Shown here: positions 1 through 7,604 of the stretch, piece after piece
Numbering within the stretch: the stretch's first letter is position 1
How the letters are laid out: each line of letters opens with the position of its first letter
From: Peteryoungia wuzhouensis
Lineage (GTDB): Bacteria > Pseudomonadota > Alphaproteobacteria > Rhizobiales > Rhizobiaceae
Length of the DNA stretch: 64,000 nucleotides
Reading direction: 5' to 3'
Assembly: GCF_003205195.1 (NCBI RefSeq)
Contig: NZ_QJRY01000008.1
Span: 1-64,000 of the forward strand
The notes under the pieces: generated by a model
What the model saw: only the letters and a program-made list of their open reading frames with translations
Told to the model about the DNA's origin: nothing
Database searches by the model: none
Translations under genes and position numbers: made by a program

Positions 1-226
1 CGACGTGCGCGTAGTGGCGGTTTGCCGTCTCATACTCGACGTGGGCCGTCGAGATGGTGATGCCGCGCGCCTTTTCTTCCGGAGCAGCGTCGATCTGGTC
101 ATAGGCCTTGAACTCACCGAAGTACTTGGTGATCGCTGCCGTCAGAGACGTCTTGCCGTGGTCGACGTGGCCGATCGTCCCAATGTTGACGTGCGGCTTT
201 GTGCGCTCAAACTTACTCTTTGCCAT
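1..226 (-). CDS. tuf: Elongation factor Tu, N-terminal part (cut by the window edge)
   Basis: EF-Tu is the GTPase that brings aminoacyl-tRNA to the ribosomal A site. The reverse-strand product starts [19 protein letters not shown] and shows the G1 P-loop GHVDHGKT at about residues 19-26. The switch I motif RGITI follows near residue 58. About 75 residues are present; the rest lies beyond base 1. The ATG at 226-224 has a purine-rich tract (aggaag) a few bases upstream. tRNA-Tyr and tRNA-Gly genes precede it on the same strand, so this is the alphaproteobacterial counterpart of the tRNA-tufB transcription unit known from E. coli. Many rhizobia carry two nearly identical tuf copies, and this piece alone cannot say which one it is. 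Confidence 0.97.
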   Translation of the reverse strand, partial: MAKSKFERTKPHVNIGTIGHVDHGKTSLTAAITKYFGEFKAYDQIDAAPEEKARGITISTAHVEYETANRHYAHV

Positions 227-450
227 TTGAATGCTTCCTGTGAACGAAACGGGGTTACCCCGGCGAACCGGTTTGGTCCCGCCGTTTAAGGCTTTCACTC
301 GCAATGCGCAAGCCTTAAATGCGGGGCCGCTCTGGGCCGGAACCGGAGGTGGTCGAAGGCTCTCGGCTGACCTTACGGAAAGCGGCATGCCATGCACGAG
401 ACCGAAGATAAAAAGCCAGAAAGATCAGACTGTTACATGAGAAAGTGATC

Positions 451-524
451 TGGAGCGGGTAACGGGAATCGAACCCGTGTATTCAGCTTGGAAGGCTGCT
501 GCTCTACCATTGAGCTATACCCGC
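451..524 (-). tRNA. tRNA-Gly (anticodon TCC)
   Basis: The reverse strand folds as a tRNA. The acceptor stem begins gcgggta and pairs with tacccgc. The anticodon loop reads ct-TCC-aa, the T-arm carries ggttcgattcc, and the 3' CCA is encoded (451-453). It reads glycine GGA/GGG codons. It lies 22 bases after tRNA-Tyr and upstream of tuf on the same strand, which suggests one precursor transcript. Confidence 0.96.
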
Positions 525-545
525 ATATTCAGATCCGAGGACGAA

Positions 546-630
546 TGGTGGAGAGAGTTGGATTTGAACCAACGTAGGCTGAGCCAACGGATTTACAGTC
601 CGTCCCCTTTAACCACTCGGGCATCTCTCC
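546..630 (-). tRNA. tRNA-Tyr (anticodon GTA)
   Basis: An 85-base class II tRNA with a long variable arm (ggctcagcc region). The acceptor begins ggagaga and pairs with tctctcc, the anticodon loop contains ct-GTA-aa, the T-loop is ggttcaaatcc, and CCA is encoded at 546-548. It is the first structural RNA of the tRNA-Tyr, tRNA-Gly, tuf array. Confidence 0.96.
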
Positions 631-703
631 ATTCTTTCGTCCGGATCTGGCGACCAAGCTTTTCAGTCTCGACCAGAGCGCGTCGCCCCTGATCTGCGGC
701 GGG

Positions 704-732
704 TATATGACGGCCCAACCGGCTCATGTCAA
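704..732 (-). promoter_or_regulatory. Probable sigma-70 promoter of the tRNA-Tyr/tRNA-Gly/tuf unit
   Basis: On the reverse strand a perfect TTGACA (-35, bases 732-727) is followed by a 17-base spacer and CATATA (-10, 709-704), close to the alphaproteobacterial CTATAT type. The predicted start is near base 697, about 67 bases before the mature tRNA-Tyr. Assignment rests on pattern and position only. Confidence 0.55.
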
Positions 733-835
733 CACGAAGTTTGACGAAAAATTCCGAAAAGTTTCATAGGCCCGACATGTGCGGGAATTTGCGCCCGGGT
801 CTATGCCCGCCCCCTGGGCGTCGTTATAAGAGCGC

Positions 836-1717
836 ATGGCCAAAGATCCCAAAACAGACAAAACCGCCCGTGACACCCATTATGCGACGCTGCGCCGACA
901 GGTGCGCGATGCCAAGCGTGAGCGTGGCGAGATCCCCACGCCCGGCCCGCAGAAGCCGCGCAAGAGCAATGCCGACTGGACGCCGCCGAAGCTCGCGCCG
1001 GAACAGGTGCTGCTCTATGGACTGCACACCGTGCGTGCCGCGCTCGACAATCCCGAGCGCCAGCTGATCAAGCTTTCGGCGACGCAGAATGCGCTCGTCA
1101 GGCTCGAAATCTCATCTGTGGAAAACCTCGGAATTCCGTTCGAGACGGTCACACCGCAGGATCTCGACAAGATCCTCGGGCCGGAAGCGATCCACCAGGG
1201 CGTGATGCTGGAAACGCGGCCCCTGCCCGTGCGCCGGCTGGAGGCGCTCAAGGACAGCCCGCTGATCCTAGTGCTCGATCAGGTGACCGATCCGCACAAT
1301 GTCGGCGCGATCATGCGTTCGGCGGTTGCCTTCGATGCGGGCGCCGTCATCACGACACAGCGCCACAGCCCGACGGAATCAGGCGTGCTGGCGAAATCGG
1401 CATCGGGTGCGCTCGAACTCATTCCCTATATCCAGGTGACCAATCTCGCCGATGCGCTGAATGAGCTGCACAAGCTCGGCTTCTTCTCTGTTGGACTCGA
1501 TTCGGAAGGGCCGGCGCCGATGGAAGGCACGCTTTCCGGCGATCGCATTGCACTGGTGCTCGGGTCAGAAGGCAAGGGTCTGAGGCAGAAGACACGGGAA
1601 ACCGTGTCGGCGCTCGCCCGCCTCGACATGCCGGGCGCGATCAAGTCGCTCAACGTGTCGAACGCCGCCGCCGTCGCCCTCTATGCCTCGCGGCAGCATC
1701 TGGCGGCCAAGGGCTGA
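836..1717 (+). CDS. rlmB: 23S rRNA (guanosine-2'-O)-methyltransferase RlmB, TrmH/SpoU family
   Basis: RlmB methylates the ribose of G2251 (E. coli numbering) in the 23S rRNA P-loop using S-adenosylmethionine. The 293-residue product has a basic, disordered N-terminal tail of about 55 residues typical of alphaproteobacterial members. A SpoU substrate-binding domain follows (LLYGLHTVRAAL; HQGVMLE). Then comes the knotted SPOUT domain with motif 1 DQVTDPHNVGAIMRSA, motif 2 LVLGSEGKGLR and motif 3 SLNVSNAAAVALY. The stop overlaps the start of the next gene (TGATG), so the two are translationally coupled. Family membership is clear; the exact target base is inferred from the RlmB subgroup. Confidence 0.93.
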   Translation: MAKDPKTDKTARDTHYATLRRQVRDAKRERGEIPTPGPQKPRKSNADWTPPKLAPEQVLLYGLHTVRAALDNPERQLIKLSATQNALVRLEISSVENLGIPFETVTPQDLDKILGPEAIHQGVMLETRPLPVRRLEALKDSPLILVLDQVTDPHNVGAIMRSAVAFDAGAVITTQRHSPTESGVLAKSASGALELIPYIQVTNLADALNELHKLGFFSVGLDSEGPAPMEGTLSGDRIALVLGSEGKGLRQKTRETVSALARLDMPGAIKSLNVSNAAAVALYASRQHLAAKG

Positions 1718-2508
1718 TGAAGCTCGTCTTTTCCGACCTCGACGGAACGCTGCTCGACCACGACAGCTATTCCTTCGAGGCGGCAAGGCTGGCACTGGAC
1801 CTGCTGAAGGCACGCGGCATTCCGCTCATTCTGGCGAGCAGCAAGACGGAAGCCGAGATGCGGCCGATTGCAGACGCGATCGGGATATCCCATCCGATGA
1901 TCCTTGAGAACGGCGCTGGCGTTGTCGGTCTGGGCGCAGGCAGCGGATCCACCGATCTGCATTCGTCGAGTCCTTACAGTCACCTGCGATCATTTCTTAG
2001 GGAATTACCTAAGGAGCTTGGCGCCTGCTTCGAAGGCTTTGGCGACTGGGACGTGGCGCGGGTTTCCCAGGAGACGGGACTGCCGCTCCCCGCAGCCGAA
2101 CGCGCACGCCAGCGGCACTTTTCCGAGCCGGGGCGCTTTACTGGCACCGAGGCGCAGAGGGAGGCCTTCATCGGACTGCTCGATGCGCAAGGTTATACCG
2201 CAGTCCAGGGCGGACGCTTCTTCACGCTGATGCCGAAGACCTCCAAGGCGGAACGCATGGGGCAAGTCATTGCGCATTATCGGCAAGAGACCAGCGAACC
2301 GGTCCGGACCGTGGCGCTCGGGGATGCGCCGAACGATCTCGCCATGCTGGAAGCGGCCGATTGCGGCATCATCATCGCCAATCGCGCGCATGCGCCGCTG
2401 CCTGTCACGCAACGGGAACGGCAGGGTTTTATCCTGCGCTCTCAGCATACCGGCCCTGAGGGCTGGAACATCATGATCCATCAACTCGTTGCCACGGGGT
2501 TTCTCTGA
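1717..2508 (+). CDS. Mannosyl-3-phosphoglycerate phosphatase-like HAD hydrolase
   Basis: A 263-residue HAD-superfamily phosphatase of the MPGP/Cof (IIB) subfamily. It has the nucleophile motif DLDGTLLD at residues 8-15, a Ser/Thr motif at LASSKT, a lysine region (TSKAERM) and the acidic motif GDAPNDLAML near the C-terminus. Enzymes of this family remove phosphate from mannosyl- or glucosyl-3-phosphoglycerate to give the compatible solute. The gene directly downstream encodes a GT81-type glycosyltransferase, which fits the two-step pathway (transferase, then phosphatase). The ATG overlaps the rlmB stop by one base. Whether the sugar is mannose or glucose cannot be read from the sequence. Confidence 0.82.
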   Translation: MKLVFSDLDGTLLDHDSYSFEAARLALDLLKARGIPLILASSKTEAEMRPIADAIGISHPMILENGAGVVGLGAGSGSTDLHSSSPYSHLRSFLRELPKELGACFEGFGDWDVARVSQETGLPLPAAERARQRHFSEPGRFTGTEAQREAFIGLLDAQGYTAVQGGRFFTLMPKTSKAERMGQVIAHYRQETSEPVRTVALGDAPNDLAMLEAADCGIIIANRAHAPLPVTQRERQGFILRSQHTGPEGWNIMIHQLVATGFL

Positions 2509-2546
2509 GCCGGCCGCAACCGGCTTCATCACGAAAGGATTTGGAC

Positions 2547-3761
2547 ATGGCGGATTTTCACCAGAATGGCGTGGTTGCCACCCTGCACAATCTCAGGGAG
2601 CGCTCGCTGGAAAGGATGGAAAAGGAGCTGACGGTCTTTTCCTCCTCACGGCCGATCACCCTCATCCTGCCATCGCTCTATTCCGAGCTCGAAGCCCCTG
2701 CCCTCGAGCATATCGTCTCGGAACTAGCCGAAGCTCCCTATCTCTCGGAAATCGTCATCGGGCTCGATCAGGCGGACGAATCCCAGTTCCGCCATGCGAA
2801 ACAGTATTTTTCCCGGCTGCCGCAGAAACACACCATCCTCTGGCATGACGGGCCGCGGATGCGGGCGGTCGATGCGAAACTCGCTGCGGAAGACCTCTCT
2901 CCCGACCAGCCGGGCAAAGGCCGCAATGTCTGGTTCTGCATGGGATATGTGCTCGCCGCCCGTCAGGCGGGTGTCGTTGCGCTGCACGACTGCGATATCG
3001 TCACCTATTCGCGCGACATGCTGGCGCGGCTGGTCTACCCCGTCGCCAATCCGCGTTTTCCCTATGTCTTTTCCAAGGGCTATTACCCGCGGATTGCAGA
3101 CCGCGCGCTGAATGGGCGCGTGACGCGCCTGCTGGTCACGCCGCTGCTGCTCAGTCTCGAAAAGGTCATCGGACACCATCCCTATATCGATTATCTGAAG
3201 GCATTCCGTTATCCGCTGGCCGGCGAATTCGCCATGCAGACACAGATCCTGCCCGACATACGCATTCCCTCCGACTGGGGGCTGGAAATCGGTGTCCTGT
3301 CGGAACTGTGGCGCAACCAGTCGACACAGACGATCTGCCAGGTGGACATCGCCGACGCCTATGACCACAAGCACCAGCCGCTTTCGCCGGAAGATGCCGC
3401 CAAGGGGCTGTCGCGCATGTCTGTTGACATCACCAAGGCGCTCTACCGGAAGCTCGCGACCGACGGCGTGGTGTTCAGCCAGGACGCCTTCCGGACGCTG
3501 AAGGCGACCTATTACCGGACCGCGCTCGACCTCGTGGAGACCTATTATCACGACGCACGGATGAACGGCCTGACCACAGACCGGCACCGCGAGGAGCAGG
3601 CGGTCGAACTCTTTGCCGCCAACCTGATCGAGGCGGGCCAGGTCTATCTCGACAATCCGAACGCGACGCCGTTCATGCCGAGCTGGAACCGGGTGCAGAG
3701 CGCGCTGCCCGATCTGCTGCGCGACATCCAGGAGGCGGCAAGGCTCGATGCCGAGGGCTGA
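2547..3761 (+). CDS. GT81-type glycosyltransferase, probable glucosyl-3-phosphoglycerate synthase
   Basis: The 404-residue product resembles GT81 glucosyl-3-phosphoglycerate synthases, which transfer a sugar from a nucleotide donor to 3-phosphoglycerate. Visible features are an N-terminal Rossmann-type nucleotide-binding half (ITLILPSLYSELEAPAL; IVIGLDQAD), the metal-binding DxD-like motif HDCDIV near residue 148, and LAGEFAM followed by DWGLEIGVL, a conserved GT-A acceptor-loop pattern. An in-frame TTG lies at 2541, but the ATG at 2547 has gaaagga seven bases upstream and is preferred. With the upstream phosphatase it should form a glucosylglycerate or mannosylglucosylglycerate osmolyte pathway. 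The substrate is inferred from family and neighbour. Confidence 0.78.
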   Translation: MADFHQNGVVATLHNLRERSLERMEKELTVFSSSRPITLILPSLYSELEAPALEHIVSELAEAPYLSEIVIGLDQADESQFRHAKQYFSRLPQKHTILWHDGPRMRAVDAKLAAEDLSPDQPGKGRNVWFCMGYVLAARQAGVVALHDCDIVTYSRDMLARLVYPVANPRFPYVFSKGYYPRIADRALNGRVTRLLVTPLLLSLEKVIGHHPYIDYLKAFRYPLAGEFAMQTQILPDIRIPSDWGLEIGVLSELWRNQSTQTICQVDIADAYDHKHQPLSPEDAAKGLSRMSVDITKALYRKLATDGVVFSQDAFRTLKATYYRTALDLVETYYHDARMNGLTTDRHREEQAVELFAANLIEAGQVYLDNPNATPFMPSWNRVQSALPDLLRDIQEAARLDAEG

Positions 3762-3787
3762 CACCGCGTTCAAGCCGGGAGATCACA

Positions 3788-4273
3788 TCAGGCCTCGAGA
3801 GGACGAAAGCGGGTTGTCGCCCGATAACCGAGTGCGAGGAAGGCGAGGAGAAATAGTCCCTGCGCCACGGCAAAGGCTGGCTCGGTCCCGGTCGGCGCCA
3901 GCGCGTGGAGCGCGGGAACCTTGAGAAAGGCCTGGGCGATCAGGACGAAGCTGTTGAGATAGAGGGCCGCGATCGCCGTCACGATGAAGATCGGACGTCA
4001 ACGCGCCAGCAGGTGGCGGCGGTAGAGTGCAAAGACGGCCAAGGCCAGCAGAATGGCAGAGATCAGCCCGACGCCGATTGCCGGCGTGAAACCGGCAAAG
4101 GGAAAAAGAAAGCCGGTCAGCGTGGTGGCGATGGTCGTCACGAGAAAGACGGCGGTCCAGCCCGACCTCAGGCTGCTCTCCAGCCAGCCCCGGAGGGCGA
4201 CAAAGCCGGCGCCGATGCCGACCAGGCTCAAGACGACATGAAAAAGGGTAAACGGCGTCAGACCAAAGAGCAT
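3788..4273 (-). pseudogene. Four-helix membrane protein gene interrupted by an in-frame TGA
   Basis: Reading from the ATG at 4273 (RBS ggggga) gives 91 residues with three hydrophobic segments (FTLFHVVLSLVGIGAGFVAL, then AVFLVTTIATTLTGFLF, then AIGVGLISAILLALAVFAL) up to RRHLLAR. A TGA follows at 4000-3998. The same frame then continues as RPIFIV, a fourth helix (AALYLNSFVLIAQAFLKVP) and a normal C-terminus to the stop at 3788. The total of about 161 residues matches my memory of an uncharacterised rhizobial membrane family in which a tryptophan stands at this point. TGG to TGA is a one-base change. Either this is a recent nonsense mutation or a sequence error. The function of the family is unknown to me. 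Confidence 0.75.
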
Positions 4274-4380
4274 GGCATTGTCCCCCGGTGCGGTTGCACA
4301 GGGGGAGTAGGCGCGCGTTTTTGACATTTGTCTACTGCCGATGGTTATCGGCATGAACTTCGAAACCCTGGGATGCAGGG

Positions 4381-5355
4381 TTACATCGCCGGCCGGCAGG
4401 TCAGTTCACCCTCGACGGCCACGAAAGACGTGCCCGTCTCGGACAGCTTGCGCTCCACAGGATAGTCGACGACGCTCGGCCAGGCCTGGATATCCTTGGC
4501 GGCATTCGGATCGGCGTCGATCGCCGGCTTGTAGGCGGCCTGGCAATCGGGCATGGCCCGATCCGGCGCGAGGCCGAGGGCCTGGCGGATCTTCTTGCCG
4601 CAGCCTTCCGGGTCGGCGAGCAGCGAGCATTCGGCGCCAAAGGTGCGACGATAACGCAGCGTGAGCTCATCGCCCACCAGCGTCAGCGCCGAGAATTCGC
4701 CGGCCACGACATCCTCCGTCAGGCGGGCACCCGAGCGGGCGTCGTAGACCACGAAAGGCATGCCGCCATTCCAGCCATCGGCACCGCGGAAGAAGGCGTA
4801 AGGGCCAACGGCGCCCCAGAGATAACCGGCAATGTCGTCGTTAATCTTGCGATCAAGCGTCGGATTGAGCTGGCACGGGCCTTCCGACGAGGCGATATAA
4901 AGGCCGGCCGCACCCTTCTCCCCGAGATCGAGCTGCTTCAGCGCGAAATTCGGATAGCGCAGGCAGGTCAGCTTGCCCTTTTGGTCAAAACCGGTGTCCT
5001 TTTCGGCAAGCTCGACCTCTGCCCGCGTCGCCCGGTCGAATTGACCGGTCACCTCGCCGGCATTGCGGCAGGTGACCGGCGCCATGCGGCCGATGGCAAA
5101 CTGCAGTTCCTCGCCCTTCCCGCGCAATTCATAGCCGCCGTTCGAATACCAGAAACCGCTCGCGGCCTGCTGCTGCGGCAGAGACACCTTCACGCCGTCC
5201 GGCAAGGTGAGCTCCGCGCTCGATTCGCTGAAGGCGACCGTCAGGACGTCGCCACCATCACAGGTGTATTTGATAGCGGCTGCCCGACTTTGCCCGGGCA
5301 GGATCAGAACGGCAACGGCGGCCAAGGCCAGGCCGGCAATAAACGTCTTGCGCAT
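4381..5355 (-). CDS. Secreted protein with an N-terminal MliC-type lysozyme-inhibitor domain
   Basis: The ATG at 5355 has ggag eight bases upstream and opens a signal peptide (MRKTFIAGLALAAVAVLI, cleavage probably after SRAAA). Upstream in-frame ATG codons lack a ribosome site. Residues ~28-95 match the MliC pattern: IKYTCDGGDVLTVAF, a LTLPDG strand, and GFWYSNGGYELRGKGEELQF. This fold in MliC/PliC inhibits C-type lysozyme. The remaining ~220 residues contain conserved cysteines (LTCLRYPNFAL; GPCQLNPTLD; CSLLADPEGCGKK) and no domain I can name. The protein is 324 residues long, much longer than single-domain MliC, so the second half is an unassigned periplasmic module. Location is periplasmic by inference. 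Confidence 0.72.
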   Translation of the reverse strand: MRKTFIAGLALAAVAVLILPGQSRAAAIKYTCDGGDVLTVAFSESSAELTLPDGVKVSLPQQQAASGFWYSNGGYELRGKGEELQFAIGRMAPVTCRNAGEVTGQFDRATRAEVELAEKDTGFDQKGKLTCLRYPNFALKQLDLGEKGAAGLYIASSEGPCQLNPTLDRKINDDIAGYLWGAVGPYAFFRGADGWNGGMPFVVYDARSGARLTEDVVAGEFSALTLVGDELTLRYRRTFGAECSLLADPEGCGKKIRQALGLAPDRAMPDCQAAYKPAIDADPNAAKDIQAWPSVVDYPVERKLSETGTSFVAVEGELTCRPAM

Positions 5356-5438
5356 CGGGTCTCCATCGGCTCCGCGCCGACCATGCCAAAGAATGCCCCG
5401 GGAGGACAATGGCAAAAGTTATTACATATAAAGAGAAA

Positions 5439-5514
<76 letters not shown>

Positions 5515-5708
5515 AGTGAGGCGTCTTTAGGCGGAAACGGGTTTGCCGTAAAGCAAAAAATCGGCTCACGGTTAGCGTCTATGGTGAACGGCGATCACAA
5601 GCTCCTGATCGCCTGCAGGCGAAGGGGTGAACTGTTTGCGCCTGCAAATGGCTTGTGGTTACAGGCGTTTGTCATGTACCACAGGCGCCTGATCCATAAG
5701 GGCCTGCC

Positions 5709-6482
5709 ATGTCGCGTACGTTCCGGTCGCTGTCCTTCATCGCTTCCAACACGGAAGAAGCGCAAGCTTCCCGCCAGGAGCTGATTCGCACCTATGGCGA
5801 CACCGATCCGCACGAGGCCGACGTGATCGTCGCGCTCGGCGGCGACGGCTTCATGCTGCAGACGCTGCATGACACGATGAACAGCGGCAAGCTGATCTAC
5901 GGGATGAATCGCGGCTCGGTCGGTTTCCTGATGAACGACTTTGCCATCGAGGGGCTGCCGGAGCGGATCGCCGAGGCGGTCGAGAACGATTTTCATCCGC
6001 TGCAGATGAGAACCGAGAATGCCGATGGTTCGACGTCGTTTGCGCTTGCGATCAACGAGGTTTCGTTGCTCAGGCAATCCTATCAGGCGGCGAAGATCAG
6101 GGTGTTGATCGACGGCCAGGTGCGGCTGGAAGAGCTGATCTGCGACGGATTGATGGTCGCGACGCCGGTGGGGTCGACCGCGTATAACCTGTCCGCTCAT
6201 GGGCCGATCCTGCCGCTCGAGGCGCCGCTTCTGGCACTGACGCCGGTCAGCGCCTTCCGGCCACGCCGCTGGCGCGGGGCCTTGCTGCCCGACAAGGTAA
6301 CCGTGGTGCTGGAAGTGCTGGAGCCGGAAAAGCGGCCGGTCAATGCGGTCGCGGATCATTCCGAGGTGAAATCGGTTCTGAGAGTGGAGATCCGGCAATC
6401 CGAGGATACAACGGCACATATCCTGTCGGATCCCGACCGGTCGTGGTCCGACCGGATCCTCGCCGAACAGTTTTCCGATTGA
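5709..6482 (+). CDS. nadK: NAD kinase
   Basis: NAD kinase phosphorylates NAD to NADP with ATP or polyphosphate in the cytosol. The 257-residue product has the diagnostic GGDGFMLQTLH motif (GGD at residues 44-46) after DVIVALGG. It also has NRGSVGFLMN, the NEVSLLR segment and the glycine-rich loop GLMVATPVGSTAYNLSAHGPILP. Length and motif order are those of the short rhizobial NadK. The following gene begins 7 bases downstream, suggesting co-transcription. Confidence 0.96.
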   Translation: MSRTFRSLSFIASNTEEAQASRQELIRTYGDTDPHEADVIVALGGDGFMLQTLHDTMNSGKLIYGMNRGSVGFLMNDFAIEGLPERIAEAVENDFHPLQMRTENADGSTSFALAINEVSLLRQSYQAAKIRVLIDGQVRLEELICDGLMVATPVGSTAYNLSAHGPILPLEAPLLALTPVSAFRPRRWRGALLPDKVTVVLEVLEPEKRPVNAVADHSEVKSVLRVEIRQSEDTTAHILSDPDRSWSDRILAEQFSD

Positions 6483-6489
6483 GGGTTCG

Positions 6490-6975
6490 ATGAAGATTGT
6501 TGCCGCCAGCCTGTTTGTCTTGCTTGCCGCGACCCCGCTGGCGCGGGCCGAGGATATCGACCAGTTGCCCGTCACGGCCACCTTCGTCGTCAGCGGCGGC
6601 TACTGGGAAGGCGGCGTCGACGGTGCTCCGGGTACAACGACCGGCGCTGCGGCAACGGCCTCCGCGAATGGCCGTGGCTATTACAAACTGGTGGCAATCC
6701 GGCAGCCGGACCGCACGGCACGGGTCTATCTGCAGATGATCGCGGCGGAAGAGAGCGGCCCTCGACTGGTCGAGAGCGTCGAGCTGGAAGAGTTTTCCGC
6801 GATCAAGCCCTATGTCACCGGCATCCAGCCGGAAAGCACCAGCGGTGTCTCGGGCACGCCCGGCTTCATGGCAACCGTCTATCTGCGCACCGATCCCGCG
6901 CGCGACCCGGTCGAGGAATGGACCGTGCTGATCGACGAACTCGGCGACATCAGGGTCGAGCGGGCGAGCAACTGA
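6490..6975 (+). CDS. Small secreted protein of unknown function
   Basis: A 161-residue product with a clear Sec signal peptide (MKIVAASLFVLLAATPLARA, cleavage before EDIDQ) and no further membrane segment. The mature part is rich in Thr, Gly and Ala (GAPGTTTGAAATASANG) followed by a beta-rich region (YYKLVAIRQPD; ARVYLQMIAAEE; EEWTVLIDELGDIRVE). I do not recognise a domain. It starts 7 bases after nadK and probably shares its transcript. A periplasmic location is inferred from the signal peptide. Confidence 0.72.
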   Translation: MKIVAASLFVLLAATPLARAEDIDQLPVTATFVVSGGYWEGGVDGAPGTTTGAAATASANGRGYYKLVAIRQPDRTARVYLQMIAAEESGPRLVESVELEEFSAIKPYVTGIQPESTSGVSGTPGFMATVYLRTDPARDPVEEWTVLIDELGDIRVERASN

Positions 6976-6985
6976 TCCAGGATTT

Positions 6986-7420
6986 CTAAGGCGAACGATA
7001 GAGAGCGCGAAGGAAGCCGTCGGCATCCGGCTCGGGCGATATCTCGAAACCACATCCTCGGCAGCAGGCAAGGCTTGCCAGATTATCGGGTGCAATTCTG
7101 CCTTCCAGCAGCGCGTAACTGGTTCCAGGCCCTGAGAGGAAGGAAGCCAGAACGGCTGCTCCATATCCTTGCTGTCTCAGTTGAGGTCGAACAGCAAGGT
7201 CGAGATAGCCTCGCGCGGCGTCGTCGCCATCAACCTGAAGCAGGGCAACGATCTCGCCGGCCTCCAACGCAAGCCAACACCGGACCGCCGCCTCGTTCGT
7301 CACATAGGCGAACCATTCGTCCGTCGGGAAAGACAGCCGCCGCGACAACTCCTCATCCTGAAACCAGGAGCGCAGCTCACGCAGGTCGTCGTGCGCCAGA
7401 AGCCGAAACGTGATCCGCAT
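6986..7420 (-). CDS. GNAT-family N-acetyltransferase
   Basis: A 144-residue product beginning MRITFRLLAHDDLRELRSWF, the usual beta1-alpha1 opening of GNAT enzymes. The acetyl-CoA pyrophosphate loop is VRPQLRQQGYGAAVL, close to the R/Q-x-x-G-x-G/A consensus. The ATG has a strong ggaaggagg ribosome site. It is convergent with the secreted-protein gene upstream, leaving about 10 bases. The substrate is unknown; small GNATs modify antibiotics, polyamines or protein N-termini. Confidence 0.8.
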   Translation of the reverse strand: MRITFRLLAHDDLRELRSWFQDEELSRRLSFPTDEWFAYVTNEAAVRCWLALEAGEIVALLQVDGDDAARGYLDLAVRPQLRQQGYGAAVLASFLSGPGTSYALLEGRIAPDNLASLACCRGCGFEISPEPDADGFLRALYRSP

Positions 7421-7550
7421 GGACGCCTCCTTCCGATTCTGATGTCAGACGCACCCAGGACAGACATAGACCCAGAAATCCGGCGACAGCATGACCCCGT
7501 CCGCCGCTGGACGGGCCTCAGCGAGCCTGGCGGTTCGCTTGCGTCACAAA

Positions 7551-7579
7551 ACAGAAACGGCGGGGCATTGCCCCGCCGT
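7551..7579 (-). terminator. Rho-independent terminator behind prfB
   Basis: A perfect 10-bp inverted repeat, acggcggggc (7557-7566) and gccccgccgt (7570-7579), is separated by three bases. On the reverse strand the hairpin is followed by the T-rich run tttctgtttt. It lies 25 bases after the prfB stop. Confidence 0.8.
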
Positions 7580-7604
7580 CTAAACTTCGATTGACCTCGA
7601 TCTC

